Source of the DNA: Nocardiopsis flavescens
Lineage (GTDB): Bacteria > Actinomycetota > Actinomycetes > Streptosporangiales > Streptosporangiaceae
Assembly: GCF_900141985.1 (NCBI RefSeq)
Contig: NZ_FQZK01000001.1
Location: 186,001 to 250,000, forward strand
Reading direction: 5' to 3'
DNA: 64,000 bases
In this document: piece by piece, positions 31,389-38,855 of the stretch
Layout of the letters: the number at the start of each line of letters is the position of its first letter
Numbering within the stretch: the first letter of the stretch is position 1
Notes under the pieces: generated by a model
Database searches by the model: none
Seen by the model: only the letters and a program-made list of their open reading frames with translations
Told to the model about the DNA's origin: nothing
Position numbers and translations under genes: made by a program

Positions 31389-32626
31389 GCCCCGAGATCG
31401 AGGACCTGCTGCGCGCGGAGGCGCCGCAGGTCCTGGGCGCCCTGGTGCGGCGCCTGGGCCGCTTCGACCTCGCCGAGGACGCGGTGCAGGAGGCGCTGCT
31501 GGCCGCCGCGCGGTCCTGGCCGCGGGAGGGCGTGCCCCGGGAGCCGCGCTCCTGGCTCATCCGGGTGGGCTACCGCCGCATGGTCGACCTCCTGCGCTCG
31601 GACCGGTCCCGGCGCCTGCGCGAGGAGAGGGCCGGCGCGGCCGAGGCGGCCCTGCTCCACCCGGGCCGGTCGGCGCCCCCGGCCCCGGAGGCCGACGACA
31701 GCCTCACCCTGCTCCTGCTGTGCTGCCACCCGGCGCTGGGGCCCGCGTCCCGGGCGGCGTTGACCCTGCGGGCCGTGGGCGGCCTGACCACGGCCGAGAT
31801 CGCGCGCGCCTACGGCACCACCGAGGCCGCCATGGGAACGCGCATCGGCCGGGCCAAGAGGCGGTTGGCCAGCGCCGGGGCCCGGTTCACCCCGCCGGTC
31901 GGCGACGACCTGGAACAGCGGCTGGCGTCCGTGATGCAGGTGCTCTACCTGGTCTTCAACGAGGGGTACACCGCCACGTCCGGGGCGTCGCTGTCCCGCA
32001 CGGACCTGTCCGGCGAGGCGATCCGGCTGGCCCGCATGCTCGGGGAGCTGCGGCCCCACGACGGCGAGGCGGCCGGGCTCCTGGCCCTGATGCTGCTCAC
32101 CGAGGCGCGGGGGCCCGCCCGCACCGGGAGCGGCGACGAACTGCTGACGCTGGACCACCAGGACCGGAGCCGGTGGGACCGCGCCCTGATCCGCGAGGGG
32201 ACGGCGCTGCTCGACGCGGCCTGGGACCCGCGGGAGGCGGGGCCGTACCGGTTGCAGGCCGCGGTCGCGGCCGTGCACGCCGCGGCGCCGTCCCCGCGGG
32301 ACACCGACTGGACGCGGATCGCGGTCCTGTACCTGTGGCTGGAGCGGCTGTCGCCGAGCGCGCCGGTGCGGCTGGCCCGGGTGGCGGCGGTCTCCCGCGC
32401 GTACGGCGCCGGGCGCGGGCTGGCCCTGCTCGCCGACCTCGACCGGCGCCACGGCCTGGCACAGGACCCGCTGACGCGGCGCCGCCACCCCGCCGTCCTG
32501 GCCCACCTGCTGGAGGAGACCGGGGAGACGGGCGCGGCCGCCGCGGCCTACCGCCGGGCGGCGGCCCTGGCCGCCAACCCGGTCGAGGAGGGGTACCTGC
32601 TCGACCGGGCGGACCGCCTGGACTGA
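31385..32626 (+). CDS. ECF42-group RNA polymerase sigma factor
   Basis: A 413-residue SigJ/COG4941-type sigma factor: region 2 VRRLGRFDLAEDAVQEALLAAARSWP ... PRSWLIRVGYRRMVDLLRSD (residues about 20-75), region 4 LTLRAVGGLTTAEIARAYGTTEAAMGTRIGRAKRRL (about 125-160), then a long helical TPR-like C-terminal half (about 180-413) including VMQVLYLVFNEGYTAT. No anti-sigma gene is visible; in this group the C-terminal domain is thought to take over control. Coupled to the DGPF gene. Expected to recognise the TGTCGG-N17-CGA promoters at 30207-30292, giving autoregulation. Confidence 0.94.
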   Translation: MSPEIEDLLRAEAPQVLGALVRRLGRFDLAEDAVQEALLAAARSWPREGVPREPRSWLIRVGYRRMVDLLRSDRSRRLREERAGAAEAALLHPGRSAPPAPEADDSLTLLLLCCHPALGPASRAALTLRAVGGLTTAEIARAYGTTEAAMGTRIGRAKRRLASAGARFTPPVGDDLEQRLASVMQVLYLVFNEGYTATSGASLSRTDLSGEAIRLARMLGELRPHDGEAAGLLALMLLTEARGPARTGSGDELLTLDHQDRSRWDRALIREGTALLDAAWDPREAGPYRLQAAVAAVHAAAPSPRDTDWTRIAVLYLWLERLSPSAPVRLARVAAVSRAYGAGRGLALLADLDRRHGLAQDPLTRRRHPAVLAHLLEETGETGAAAAAYRRAAALAANPVEEGYLLDRADRLD

Positions 32627-32629
32627 GGC

Positions 32630-32646
32630 GCCCGCGCACCGCGGGC
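32630..32646. terminator. Short hairpin between converging genes
   Basis: GCCCGCG, CAC loop, CGCGGGC between the ECF42 stop (32626) and the RidA stop (32651). Confidence 0.5.
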
Positions 32647-32650
32647 CCCC

Positions 32651-33061
32651 TCAGTCCAGCAGGGCCGTGGCCTCGGCCTCCACGAGCACGTCGGGCTCGA
32701 AGAGGGAGGACACCCCGATGAGCGAGGCCGGGGGCAGCGGACGGGGCAGGTCCAGCTCGCCGGCCACCCGCTCCACGCCCTCCAGGAACGCCCCGATCTT
32801 CCCGGGCTCCCAGTCGGTGACGTAGAAGGTCAGCCGCAGGACGTCGGCGAAGGTCGCCCCGGCCCCGGCGAGCCCGGTGGCGGTGTTGCGCAGCACGTGC
32901 GCGACCTGCCCGGCGAGGTCGCCAGGCGCGAGCGGGGCGCCGTCGGCGGTGCGGGCGACCTGCCCGCTGACGTGCACGTGCCGGGTGCCGGTCCCGACGG
33001 CGACGTGGTGGTAGGGGGCGGGCTGCATCATGCCCTCGGGGGTGAAGCGGTGGACGGCCAC
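32651..33061 (-). CDS. RidA-family (YjgF/UK114) protein
   Basis: A 136-residue RidA-like protein: YHHVAVGTGTRHVHVSGQVART, LAGQVAHVLRNTATGLAGAGATFADVLRLTFYVTD, SLIGVSSLFEPDVLVEAEATA. The Arg that binds the carboxylate of imines in true RidA is replaced in this alignment (SSLFEPD, no R), so it may belong to an Rid subgroup without imine deaminase activity. GTG 33061 has GAGGAGA upstream. Divergent from an HxlR regulator. Confidence 0.92.
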   Translation of the reverse strand: MAVHRFTPEGMMQPAPYHHVAVGTGTRHVHVSGQVARTADGAPLAPGDLAGQVAHVLRNTATGLAGAGATFADVLRLTFYVTDWEPGKIGAFLEGVERVAGELDLPRPLPPASLIGVSSLFEPDVLVEAEATALLD

Positions 33062-33095
33062 GGAGATCTCCTCGGAAAGGGGCGGCGAACTGGTT

Positions 33096-33113
33096 TACCC
33101 TTGGTACCTGGTA
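33096..33113. promoter_or_regulatory. GGTACC-centred operator region
   Basis: TACCCTTGGTACCTGGTA, with two TACC/GGTA elements around the central GGTACC, in the 83-bp gap between RidA and HxlR genes. Probable HxlR site, as GGTACC-type dyads occur in front of other HxlR targets. Confidence 0.5.
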
Positions 33114-33144
33114 GCCGAAAGAAACTTCAACGAGACCAGGTGTC

Positions 33145-33522
33145 ATGCCGGATACCTCCCCCAGGGCCCACGACGCCCTGGAGATCACCGCACCCCACCG
33201 CGAACTCCTGGACCAGGTCCTGGACAAGTGGTCGCTGGACGTGCTGGCCGTACTGTGCGAGGGCCCCTCCCGGTTCAACGGGCTGCGCCGCGCGATCCCG
33301 GCGGTGACGCAGAAGTCGCTCACCGCCACCCTGCGCCGCCTGGAGCGCAACGGCATCGTGGAGCGGGAGGTGGTCGCCACCCGCCCCGTCGCCGTCGAGT
33401 ACCGGATCACCCCGCTGGGCAAGTCGATGCGCGCACCGGTCGACGCGCTGCTGGACTGGATCCGCGAGCACACGCCCGCCGTCGAGCGGGCCCGCGACCG
33501 CTTCGACGGGGCCGGGGGCTGA
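33145..33522 (+). CDS. HxlR-family regulator
   Basis: A 125-residue winged helix: LLDQVLDKWSLDVLAVLCEGPSRFNGLRRAIPAVTQKSLTATLRRLERNGIVEREVV. It lacks the N-terminal redox cysteine (EITAPHRELL instead of CP); a single Cys remains in LCEGP. ATG 33145, weak ribosome site (AGG). Divergent from RidA, the likely target. Confidence 0.92.
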   Translation: MPDTSPRAHDALEITAPHRELLDQVLDKWSLDVLAVLCEGPSRFNGLRRAIPAVTQKSLTATLRRLERNGIVEREVVATRPVAVEYRITPLGKSMRAPVDALLDWIREHTPAVERARDRFDGAGG

Positions 33523-33736
33523 ACCGGGACCCGAACGGCCGGACGGCCCCGCGGCGCCGGCACCCGCGGGCCTGGTGCGCGGCGGGCCTGCGCCACCGTC
33601 ACCGCATGCGCTACGGCACCGGTCCCGCACCGGCGGTCCCCGAACGCGGCCTCCCCGCCTTCGCGGCCACCCGCGCCGCCCCGGCCGCCGCGCTCCCCTC
33701 GCCCGGGGACGTCCCCGCGGGGCCCTTTCTCAGGGC

Positions 33737-33757
33737 GGTGACAGGGGGGTGACAGGG
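33737..33757 (+). repeat. 11-bp tandem direct repeat before CPBP gene
   Basis: GGTGACAGGG at 33737-33746 and again at 33748-33757. An 11-bp period is typical of OmpR/PhoB-type response-regulator sites. It lies 47 bp before the CPBP gene; the rest of 33523-33803 shows nothing else. Confidence 0.5.
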
Positions 33758-33803
33758 AGATCCCCGATGGCCGGGCGGGGTCCCCGGGTGCCAGGGTCGG
33801 GGT

Positions 33804-34667
33804 ATGGACGACCACACCCCCCTGCGCGCCCCCGTCCCCGACGCCGGGCGCCGCCCTCCCCTGGCCCTGCGGATCCTCGTCGTCGTGCTGGGCGCCACCG
33901 CGCTCTGGTGGCTCCTGCTGCCGTGGGTGTCCGGCCTGCTCCCCCAGGGCTCCCAGGTGGGCCCCTCCCGCTGGGCCACCGCCGTGATGGTGACCGCGCT
34001 GGCGGTGCCCCTGGTCTGGGCGGCGCGCCGCTACCTGGACCGCCGCCCCTGGCGCGGGCTGTGGACGGCGGGGCCGGGCGGGTCCGTGCGGCCCTTCCTG
34101 GTCGGCGCGCTGGCCTGGGCGCTGCCGGGATTCGCGGGGATCGCGGGGGCCTGGGCCCTGGGCCGGATGGAGATCGTGCCGCTGCTGCCGGCCGGCGAAC
34201 TCGTGGTCTCGGTGCTCATGCTGGCCTGCCTGGTGTTCCTGTTCGAGGCGCTGCCCGAGGAGCTGATCTTCCGCGGCCACCTGTTCCGCAACCTCAACGC
34301 CTCGATGTCCGCGCTGGCGGCGGTGCTGGTCCAGGCCGCGCTGTTCTGCCTCTGGGGGACCGCGCTGTGGGTGATCACCCACGGCTGGGAGGTGCTGGGC
34401 GAGCGGGCGCCGCTCTTCGCCGGAATGGGGATCGTGCTGGGCTGCCTGCGTGTGGTCACCGGGAGCCTGTGGGCGTGCGTGGGCTTCCACCTGGTCTTCC
34501 AGACCGCGGCCCAGGCGCTGATGGGCGGACAGCTGTTCGCCGTGGGCGGCGGCGCGGACGCGGCGCTGCTCCCCTTCGCCCTGCCGTTCGTGTTCGGGGT
34601 GCTGGTGGCGGTCCTGCTCACCCGGGAGGAGGCCTCCTGGCGGGCCCGGGTCCCCGACCCGCGCTGA
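33804..34667 (+). CDS. CPBP-family intramembrane metalloprotease
   Basis: A 287-residue polytopic protein, second CPBP homologue in the window. Motif 1 is EALPEELIFRGHLFR (EExxxR), motif 3 GFHLVFQ; motif 2 is less clear (TALWVITHGWE gives the His). About seven to eight membrane segments, no signal peptide. ATG 33804 with a poor ribosome site. Followed 25 nt later by the barstar fusion gene, but a functional link is not obvious. Confidence 0.9.
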   Translation: MDDHTPLRAPVPDAGRRPPLALRILVVVLGATALWWLLLPWVSGLLPQGSQVGPSRWATAVMVTALAVPLVWAARRYLDRRPWRGLWTAGPGGSVRPFLVGALAWALPGFAGIAGAWALGRMEIVPLLPAGELVVSVLMLACLVFLFEALPEELIFRGHLFRNLNASMSALAAVLVQAALFCLWGTALWVITHGWEVLGERAPLFAGMGIVLGCLRVVTGSLWACVGFHLVFQTAAQALMGGQLFAVGGGADAALLPFALPFVFGVLVAVLLTREEASWRARVPDPR

Positions 34668-34692
34668 CCGCGCCCCGGGTAGGGTGCGGCGC

Positions 34693-35826
34693 GTGAACGC
34701 GCACGAGGGCCCCGCGGGGCGGGACCTGCCGACCGGATACCTGCTGCTGCACGAGGGCCCCGACGGCGAGGAGGTGGTGTGGGCGCGGTGCGCGATGGCC
34801 CAGGGCCTGTTCGCGCCCCCGCGCACGCCGCGCGACCTGGTGCGGCTGCTGGGCTGCGATCCGCGCGGGCGGCTGCGCGAGGCCCTGGACCCCGCCGGCC
34901 CGCACCCGGTGGGCGACCTGTCGGTGGAGGTCGACGGCGGGTGGGGGGAGGACCCCCACTGGGTCCTGCTGGACGGTGTCCGACTGCTGGGACGCCGCCC
35001 CGACCCCGCCGAACCGCACCTGTGGGAGGTGTTCCTGGAGGCCGACGTGGTCGGCTGCGACCGGCCGCCGCGCCACCCGCCCGGCCCCGGCGCCCGGTTC
35101 GCGGTCCACCCCCGCCACGGGCGGGACGACGGGTCGCGGACCCCCTGCCGCCGGGTGGACGGCCTGTACACCTACGACCCCCCGCCGGCGCCCCCGCTGC
35201 GGCTGCTGGGCTGCGCGTCCACGGCGGAGCTGCGCGAAGCGCTGCGCCGGCCCCGGCGCATGCGCGGCTTCCGCGGGTGGCTGCGCGCCCTGGACCGGGA
35301 CGGCCGGGTCCTGCGCGACGTCGACCTGGAATCCGAGACCGTCCGGACGGGCCCCTCCGTCCTGGGCGGGACCCTCCTGGACATCGTCCTGGAGGACGGG
35401 GCCGACGACCGCCCCGACCCCTCGGCCCGGCCGGTGTGGGAGCTGTGGCACCGCGGGGTCCCGCGGGAGGCGGGCCTGTGGCGGGCGCTGCCCGCACCGG
35501 CCCGGCGGGAGTGGCTGCGCCTGGCCATGGCGAACCGGACGCCCCCTCCCGGCCGCCGTGCGGGCCCCTTCCGGGTGGACGGGCGCGCGGCCACCGACGA
35601 GCCCGGCCTGTACTGCGCCCTGTCCGAGGCCGTCGCGGGACCGGGGCGCTACTACGGGTGGAACCTGGACGCCCTGGACGACTGCCTGCGCGGCGGGTTC
35701 GGCCCCGCGCCCCCGTTCACCCTGGTCTGGGAGCACCTGGAGGAGTCCCGGCGCTCGCTCCCGGGCCTGGCGGACGCCGCCCTGGAGGTCCTGCGCGAGC
35801 GGGGCGCCGAGGTCCTGGAGCGCTGA
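34693..35826 (+). CDS. Duplicated unknown domain fused to C-terminal barstar
   Basis: A 377-residue protein. The last ~90 residues are a barstar (RNase inhibitor) domain: FRVDGRAATDEPGLYCALSEAVAGPGRYYGWNLDALDDCLRGGF, with the family's Tyr-Gly-x-Asn-x-Asp-Ala-Leu core. Residues 1-285 seem to hold a repeated unit: LVRLLGCDPRGRLREAL...LWEVFLEADVV resembles LRLLGCASTAELREAL...LLDIVLEDG. The function of the repeat is unknown. GTG 34693 with AGGG upstream; GTG 34684 is an alternative. Barstar proteins usually neutralise secreted or contact-delivered RNases; no barnase-like gene is next to it. Confidence 0.85.
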   Translation: MNAHEGPAGRDLPTGYLLLHEGPDGEEVVWARCAMAQGLFAPPRTPRDLVRLLGCDPRGRLREALDPAGPHPVGDLSVEVDGGWGEDPHWVLLDGVRLLGRRPDPAEPHLWEVFLEADVVGCDRPPRHPPGPGARFAVHPRHGRDDGSRTPCRRVDGLYTYDPPPAPPLRLLGCASTAELREALRRPRRMRGFRGWLRALDRDGRVLRDVDLESETVRTGPSVLGGTLLDIVLEDGADDRPDPSARPVWELWHRGVPREAGLWRALPAPARREWLRLAMANRTPPPGRRAGPFRVDGRAATDEPGLYCALSEAVAGPGRYYGWNLDALDDCLRGGFGPAPPFTLVWEHLEESRRSLPGLADAALEVLRERGAEVLER

Positions 35827-35839
35827 CGCGCACGTCCCC

Positions 35840-36484
35840 TCAGCGCCGGGCCGCCCGGCGGCGGGCCGCGTCGGCCAGGACCGCCAGCAGCTCCGCCAGC
35901 CCCAGGGCCCCCTCCGCGTCGTGGGCGTGGCGTTCCATCCTCCGCACCGGGCCGACCTGGTCCAGCGCCACGTCCTCCCGCGCCAGCAGGAACACCAGGG
36001 CCAGGAACGCCGCCCGCCCGTTGCCGTCCTCGAAGGGGTGCAGGAAGCACACGTCCAGGTAGGCCCGCGCCGCCCTGGCGTTGAGCGGCGGCCCCGGCCC
36101 GCCGGCCTGGGCCAGGAACGCCTCCAGCGTCCGGGCCAGGTCCGGCGGCCTCCCGTACCGCTCGCGGCCCGCCTTGGCGTGGGCGGTGCCGGTGCGCAGC
36201 GGCGCGGGGCCGCCCAGCACGTGCCGCTGCCACCCCTGGAGGAGGCCGAACGACAGCGGGAGCCCGGCCGCCGCGTCCGCGCGCACCCGCTCCAGGGCGG
36301 CGAGCATCCCCGCCGCCCGTGTGCGCGAGCGCTCCCGGTCGAAGCCGAGGACGTCGTGGACCGCCCCGTCCCGCACGGGGACCAGCGGCCCCCGCACCGG
36401 CCGCGCCGTGTCCCAGGGGACCGCCTCCCGCACCCCTGTCCAGGTGCGCAGGGCGTCAGACCCGCGGTCCACCGGACCCGTCAC
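35840..36484 (-). CDS. Fic-domain protein with altered motif
   Basis: A 214-residue Fic protein. The Fic motif reads HPFEDGNGRAAF (residues about 148-159): the catalytic His, the Asp/Glu metal ligand, the anion-hole Gly-Asn-Gly and first Arg are intact, but the second Arg of HPFx(D/E)GNGRxxR is Phe, which should weaken NTP gamma-phosphate binding or change the donor. I see no S/TxxxE(G/N) inhibitory helix. GTG 36484 lies 29 nt inside the upstream gene, so the two are coupled. Targets unknown; Fic enzymes AMPylate or otherwise modify proteins. Confidence 0.88.
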   Translation of the reverse strand: MTGPVDRGSDALRTWTGVREAVPWDTARPVRGPLVPVRDGAVHDVLGFDRERSRTRAAGMLAALERVRADAAAGLPLSFGLLQGWQRHVLGGPAPLRTGTAHAKAGRERYGRPPDLARTLEAFLAQAGGPGPPLNARAARAYLDVCFLHPFEDGNGRAAFLALVFLLAREDVALDQVGPVRRMERHAHDAEGALGLAELLAVLADAARRRAARR

Positions 36485-37172
36485 CGCCCCCGAGCCGCCG
36501 GGCGAGGTCGTCCACCTGCCCGGGGGCGGGCCCGATCCAGCTCTCGAACCGGCCGCCGATCGCCTCCCGCACCCGGACCGACGCGGTCCCGGGATCCTCC
36601 CCCCACCGGGTCAGGTACCAGGTGAGCACCACCGAGCAGTGCCCGTACCAGGCGTCGTCCGCCCCCGTGCGCTCCACCACGGCGTTCACCAGGTGCCCGA
36701 CGGCGCGCTCGCGCACGTGCCGCCGGTCCCGGGCGCGGGGCGCGTCCAGCGGGTACCGGTCGAACCGCTCCGCCAGCTCCTCCAGCCAGGCCCGCCACTC
36801 GCACAGCGCCGCCGCGGCCCGCTCCAGGGTCTGCGGCGGCGTGTGGACCGAGTCGGCCGGGCAGCACCAGGCCCGGACCGGGCCGCCGCCCACGTCCGCC
36901 TCGTCGGTGCCCCACCTCCACCCCGTCGCCCAGCGGCCGTACCGCTCCACCAGGGCCGCGGTCAGGTCGTCGATCCACACCCGGGCCACGTCGAAGGACC
37001 ACGCGGCGAAGGCCGGGTCCACGACCGGTCCCGGAGGCCGGGCGGGCGTGCGGGCGGCCGGTTCCAGCCCGCGCACCGCCGCCGGGGCCGCGGCCGGGTC
37101 GAAGGGGTGCCGGGCCGGGTCGACCTCCGCCCAGGACAGGTCGTAGGGCAGCAGGGCGCGGTTCGCGGTCAT
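36456..37172 (-). CDS. Unknown protein coupled to Fic gene
   Basis: A 238-residue soluble protein, unrecognised. Contains VARVWIDDLTAALVERYGRWATGWRWGTDEADVGGG and CPADSVHTPPQTLERAAAALCEWRAWLEELAERFDRYPLD, helical with conserved Trp residues. Overlaps the Fic start by 29 nt, so translation is coupled, and precedes it in the operon. A role as Fic partner or antitoxin is an inference from position only; antitoxins of Fic toxins are usually far smaller. ATG 37172, 10 nt after the OmpA-like gene's stop. Confidence 0.8.
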   Translation of the reverse strand: MTANRALLPYDLSWAEVDPARHPFDPAAAPAAVRGLEPAARTPARPPGPVVDPAFAAWSFDVARVWIDDLTAALVERYGRWATGWRWGTDEADVGGGPVRAWCCPADSVHTPPQTLERAAAALCEWRAWLEELAERFDRYPLDAPRARDRRHVRERAVGHLVNAVVERTGADDAWYGHCSVVLTWYLTRWGEDPGTASVRVREAIGGRFESWIGPAPGQVDDLARRLGGGDGSGGPRV

Positions 37173-37182
37173 CGGGTCTCCG

Positions 37183-38769
37183 TCATCGGATGGGGACGTC
37201 GGGGATCTCCCCGAACACTCCCGCGTGCAGGGTCATCGAGGAGACGTCCTCCCCCGGTGCCGGGAACACCGCCAGGGCCGGGTACTCGTCCCCCGGCGAC
37301 AGGACGGGGACCGCGTCGGTGAAGTCCTCGCGGCCCTGGCCGGTCAGCAGGCGCACCGCGTACCGGTCCGGCCCGTCCGGCCCCCGGAGCCGGAGGCCCG
37401 CCAGGGACCCCCCGCCCACCCGGTCCGGCAGGCCCGGCCCGCCCTCCCCGGCGCCCGTGCCGGGTTCCAGGTCGGCGAGGGTGGAGTTGGCGAAGCCCAG
37501 CGTCTGGAACAGGTACGCGCCGTCGCGCACCAGCGGGTACACGTGCAGCTCGGCGTCCCCGTGGGCGAGGGTCCCCACGGGTTCGGGGTCCCCGGAGAAC
37601 ACCGCCGGGCCGGCCGTGTGCCGGGCCGCGGAGTCCAGCCCCCCGGCCGGGGCGGCGGCGTCGGGGTCCGGCACGGTGCGCACCAGGTCCACCCGCCGGT
37701 TGCGCCCGCGCGCCTGTTCGTCGTCCGCGCCGCCCTGCTCGGCGACCGGCTCGCGGGAGCCGCGCCCCTCGGCGGTGAGGGCGAACCCCTCGCCCAGCTC
37801 CCCGGCCAGCGCGTCGCGGACGGCCTCGGCGCGGCGCAGCGACAGGTCGTCGTCGCCCGACGGAGCGCCGCTGTCGTCGGTGTGGCCGACCACGGCGACC
37901 TCCCTGGGGCCCTCCCGCAGGGTCAGGGCGGCGCGGCGCAGGGTCCGCAGCCCCTCCCGCGTGGGTTCGGCGGTCCGCCCCTCGAACATCGGGTCGGCGC
38001 TCAGGGAGATCGTCTCGGTGTCCCCGGAGCGGGCGGTGGACGACTCCGGGGTGTCCACGAAGCCCTCCAGGCCCTGGCGGAACGCGGACACGTCCAGCCC
38101 CGGCTCGGGGACCTGCTCGGGGTAGTGCAGCTCCTCGGGCAGCTCGTCGGCGGTCCGCTCGGCGTACTCGTTGAAGTAGTCGTGGACGTCGGGCTCGGGG
38201 GCCGGGGTGAACGCGTCCACGCGCTCCACCGGCAGGCCCGGCACGTGCCCCAGGCCGGCCCCGGTGAAGGTGAGCCGCTCGGCGCCGTGGGCGGGCGAGG
38301 GGAAGTACCGGCGGAAGGTGAGGGGCACGCCCGGGTGCAGGGGGGTGATGTCGGAGCCCTCGGTGAAGTAGGTGCCCAGGGACACCCCGCTCGCGGGGTC
38401 CTCGATGGCGCGCAGCACCTCGCCGGAGACCGGGTCGAGCAGGCGGACGGGGGCGGTGCGGTCGGTGACGGTGCCGCCGGTGCGCGGGGGCTCCAGGAGG
38501 TCGTGGTCGACCTCCAGCATGAGGTACTCGCCGTCGTCCTGGAGCCTGCGGAAGGTGACCTCCAGGAGGGGGTCGCCGCCGCCGTCGACGGACATGCGGC
38601 CCTGCCGGGTCAGCGGCAGCTCCCGGTGGGCCGGGGCGGCGCCGCCGGGCGAGGGGGACGGGTCGGGCCCGCCGCCGTCGCCGCCCGGGCCGGGGATGAT
38701 CCCGCAGGAGGTCAGCAGCAGGCTCAGCGCCGCGGCGGCACAGGTCGTCGCGGGCACGCGTGCGGTCAT
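37183..38769 (-). CDS. OmpA-domain lipoprotein
   Basis: A 528-residue predicted lipoprotein: signal segment with lipobox LLTSC (Cys at residue 22), then a Pro/Gly-rich linker. The peptidoglycan-binding OmpA-like domain lies at about residues 265-350 (ISLSADPMFEGRTAEPTREG, VVGHTDDSGAP, LSLRRAEAVRDALAGELGEG, AEGRGSREPVA, GRNRRVDL), with the NxxL-x2-RR core modified to DLSLRRAEAV. The flanking N- and C-terminal regions are beta-rich and unrecognised. In a Gram-positive actinomycete it would anchor to the membrane outer leaflet and bind cell wall. Stop is 10 nt before the Fic-partner gene: a three-gene operon is possible. Confidence 0.9.
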   Translation of the reverse strand: MTARVPATTCAAAALSLLLTSCGIIPGPGGDGGGPDPSPSPGGAAPAHRELPLTRQGRMSVDGGGDPLLEVTFRRLQDDGEYLMLEVDHDLLEPPRTGGTVTDRTAPVRLLDPVSGEVLRAIEDPASGVSLGTYFTEGSDITPLHPGVPLTFRRYFPSPAHGAERLTFTGAGLGHVPGLPVERVDAFTPAPEPDVHDYFNEYAERTADELPEELHYPEQVPEPGLDVSAFRQGLEGFVDTPESSTARSGDTETISLSADPMFEGRTAEPTREGLRTLRRAALTLREGPREVAVVGHTDDSGAPSGDDDLSLRRAEAVRDALAGELGEGFALTAEGRGSREPVAEQGGADDEQARGRNRRVDLVRTVPDPDAAAPAGGLDSAARHTAGPAVFSGDPEPVGTLAHGDAELHVYPLVRDGAYLFQTLGFANSTLADLEPGTGAGEGGPGLPDRVGGGSLAGLRLRGPDGPDRYAVRLLTGQGREDFTDAVPVLSPGDEYPALAVFPAPGEDVSSMTLHAGVFGEIPDVPIR

Positions 38770-38855
38770 CGGGCGCGGTCTCCTCGGGGGCGCGGCGCCG
38801 CCGCGCCCGGGGCGCGCGGTCCGGGGGCGGGAGGGCCGCGGGCGGTGCGGGGCGG

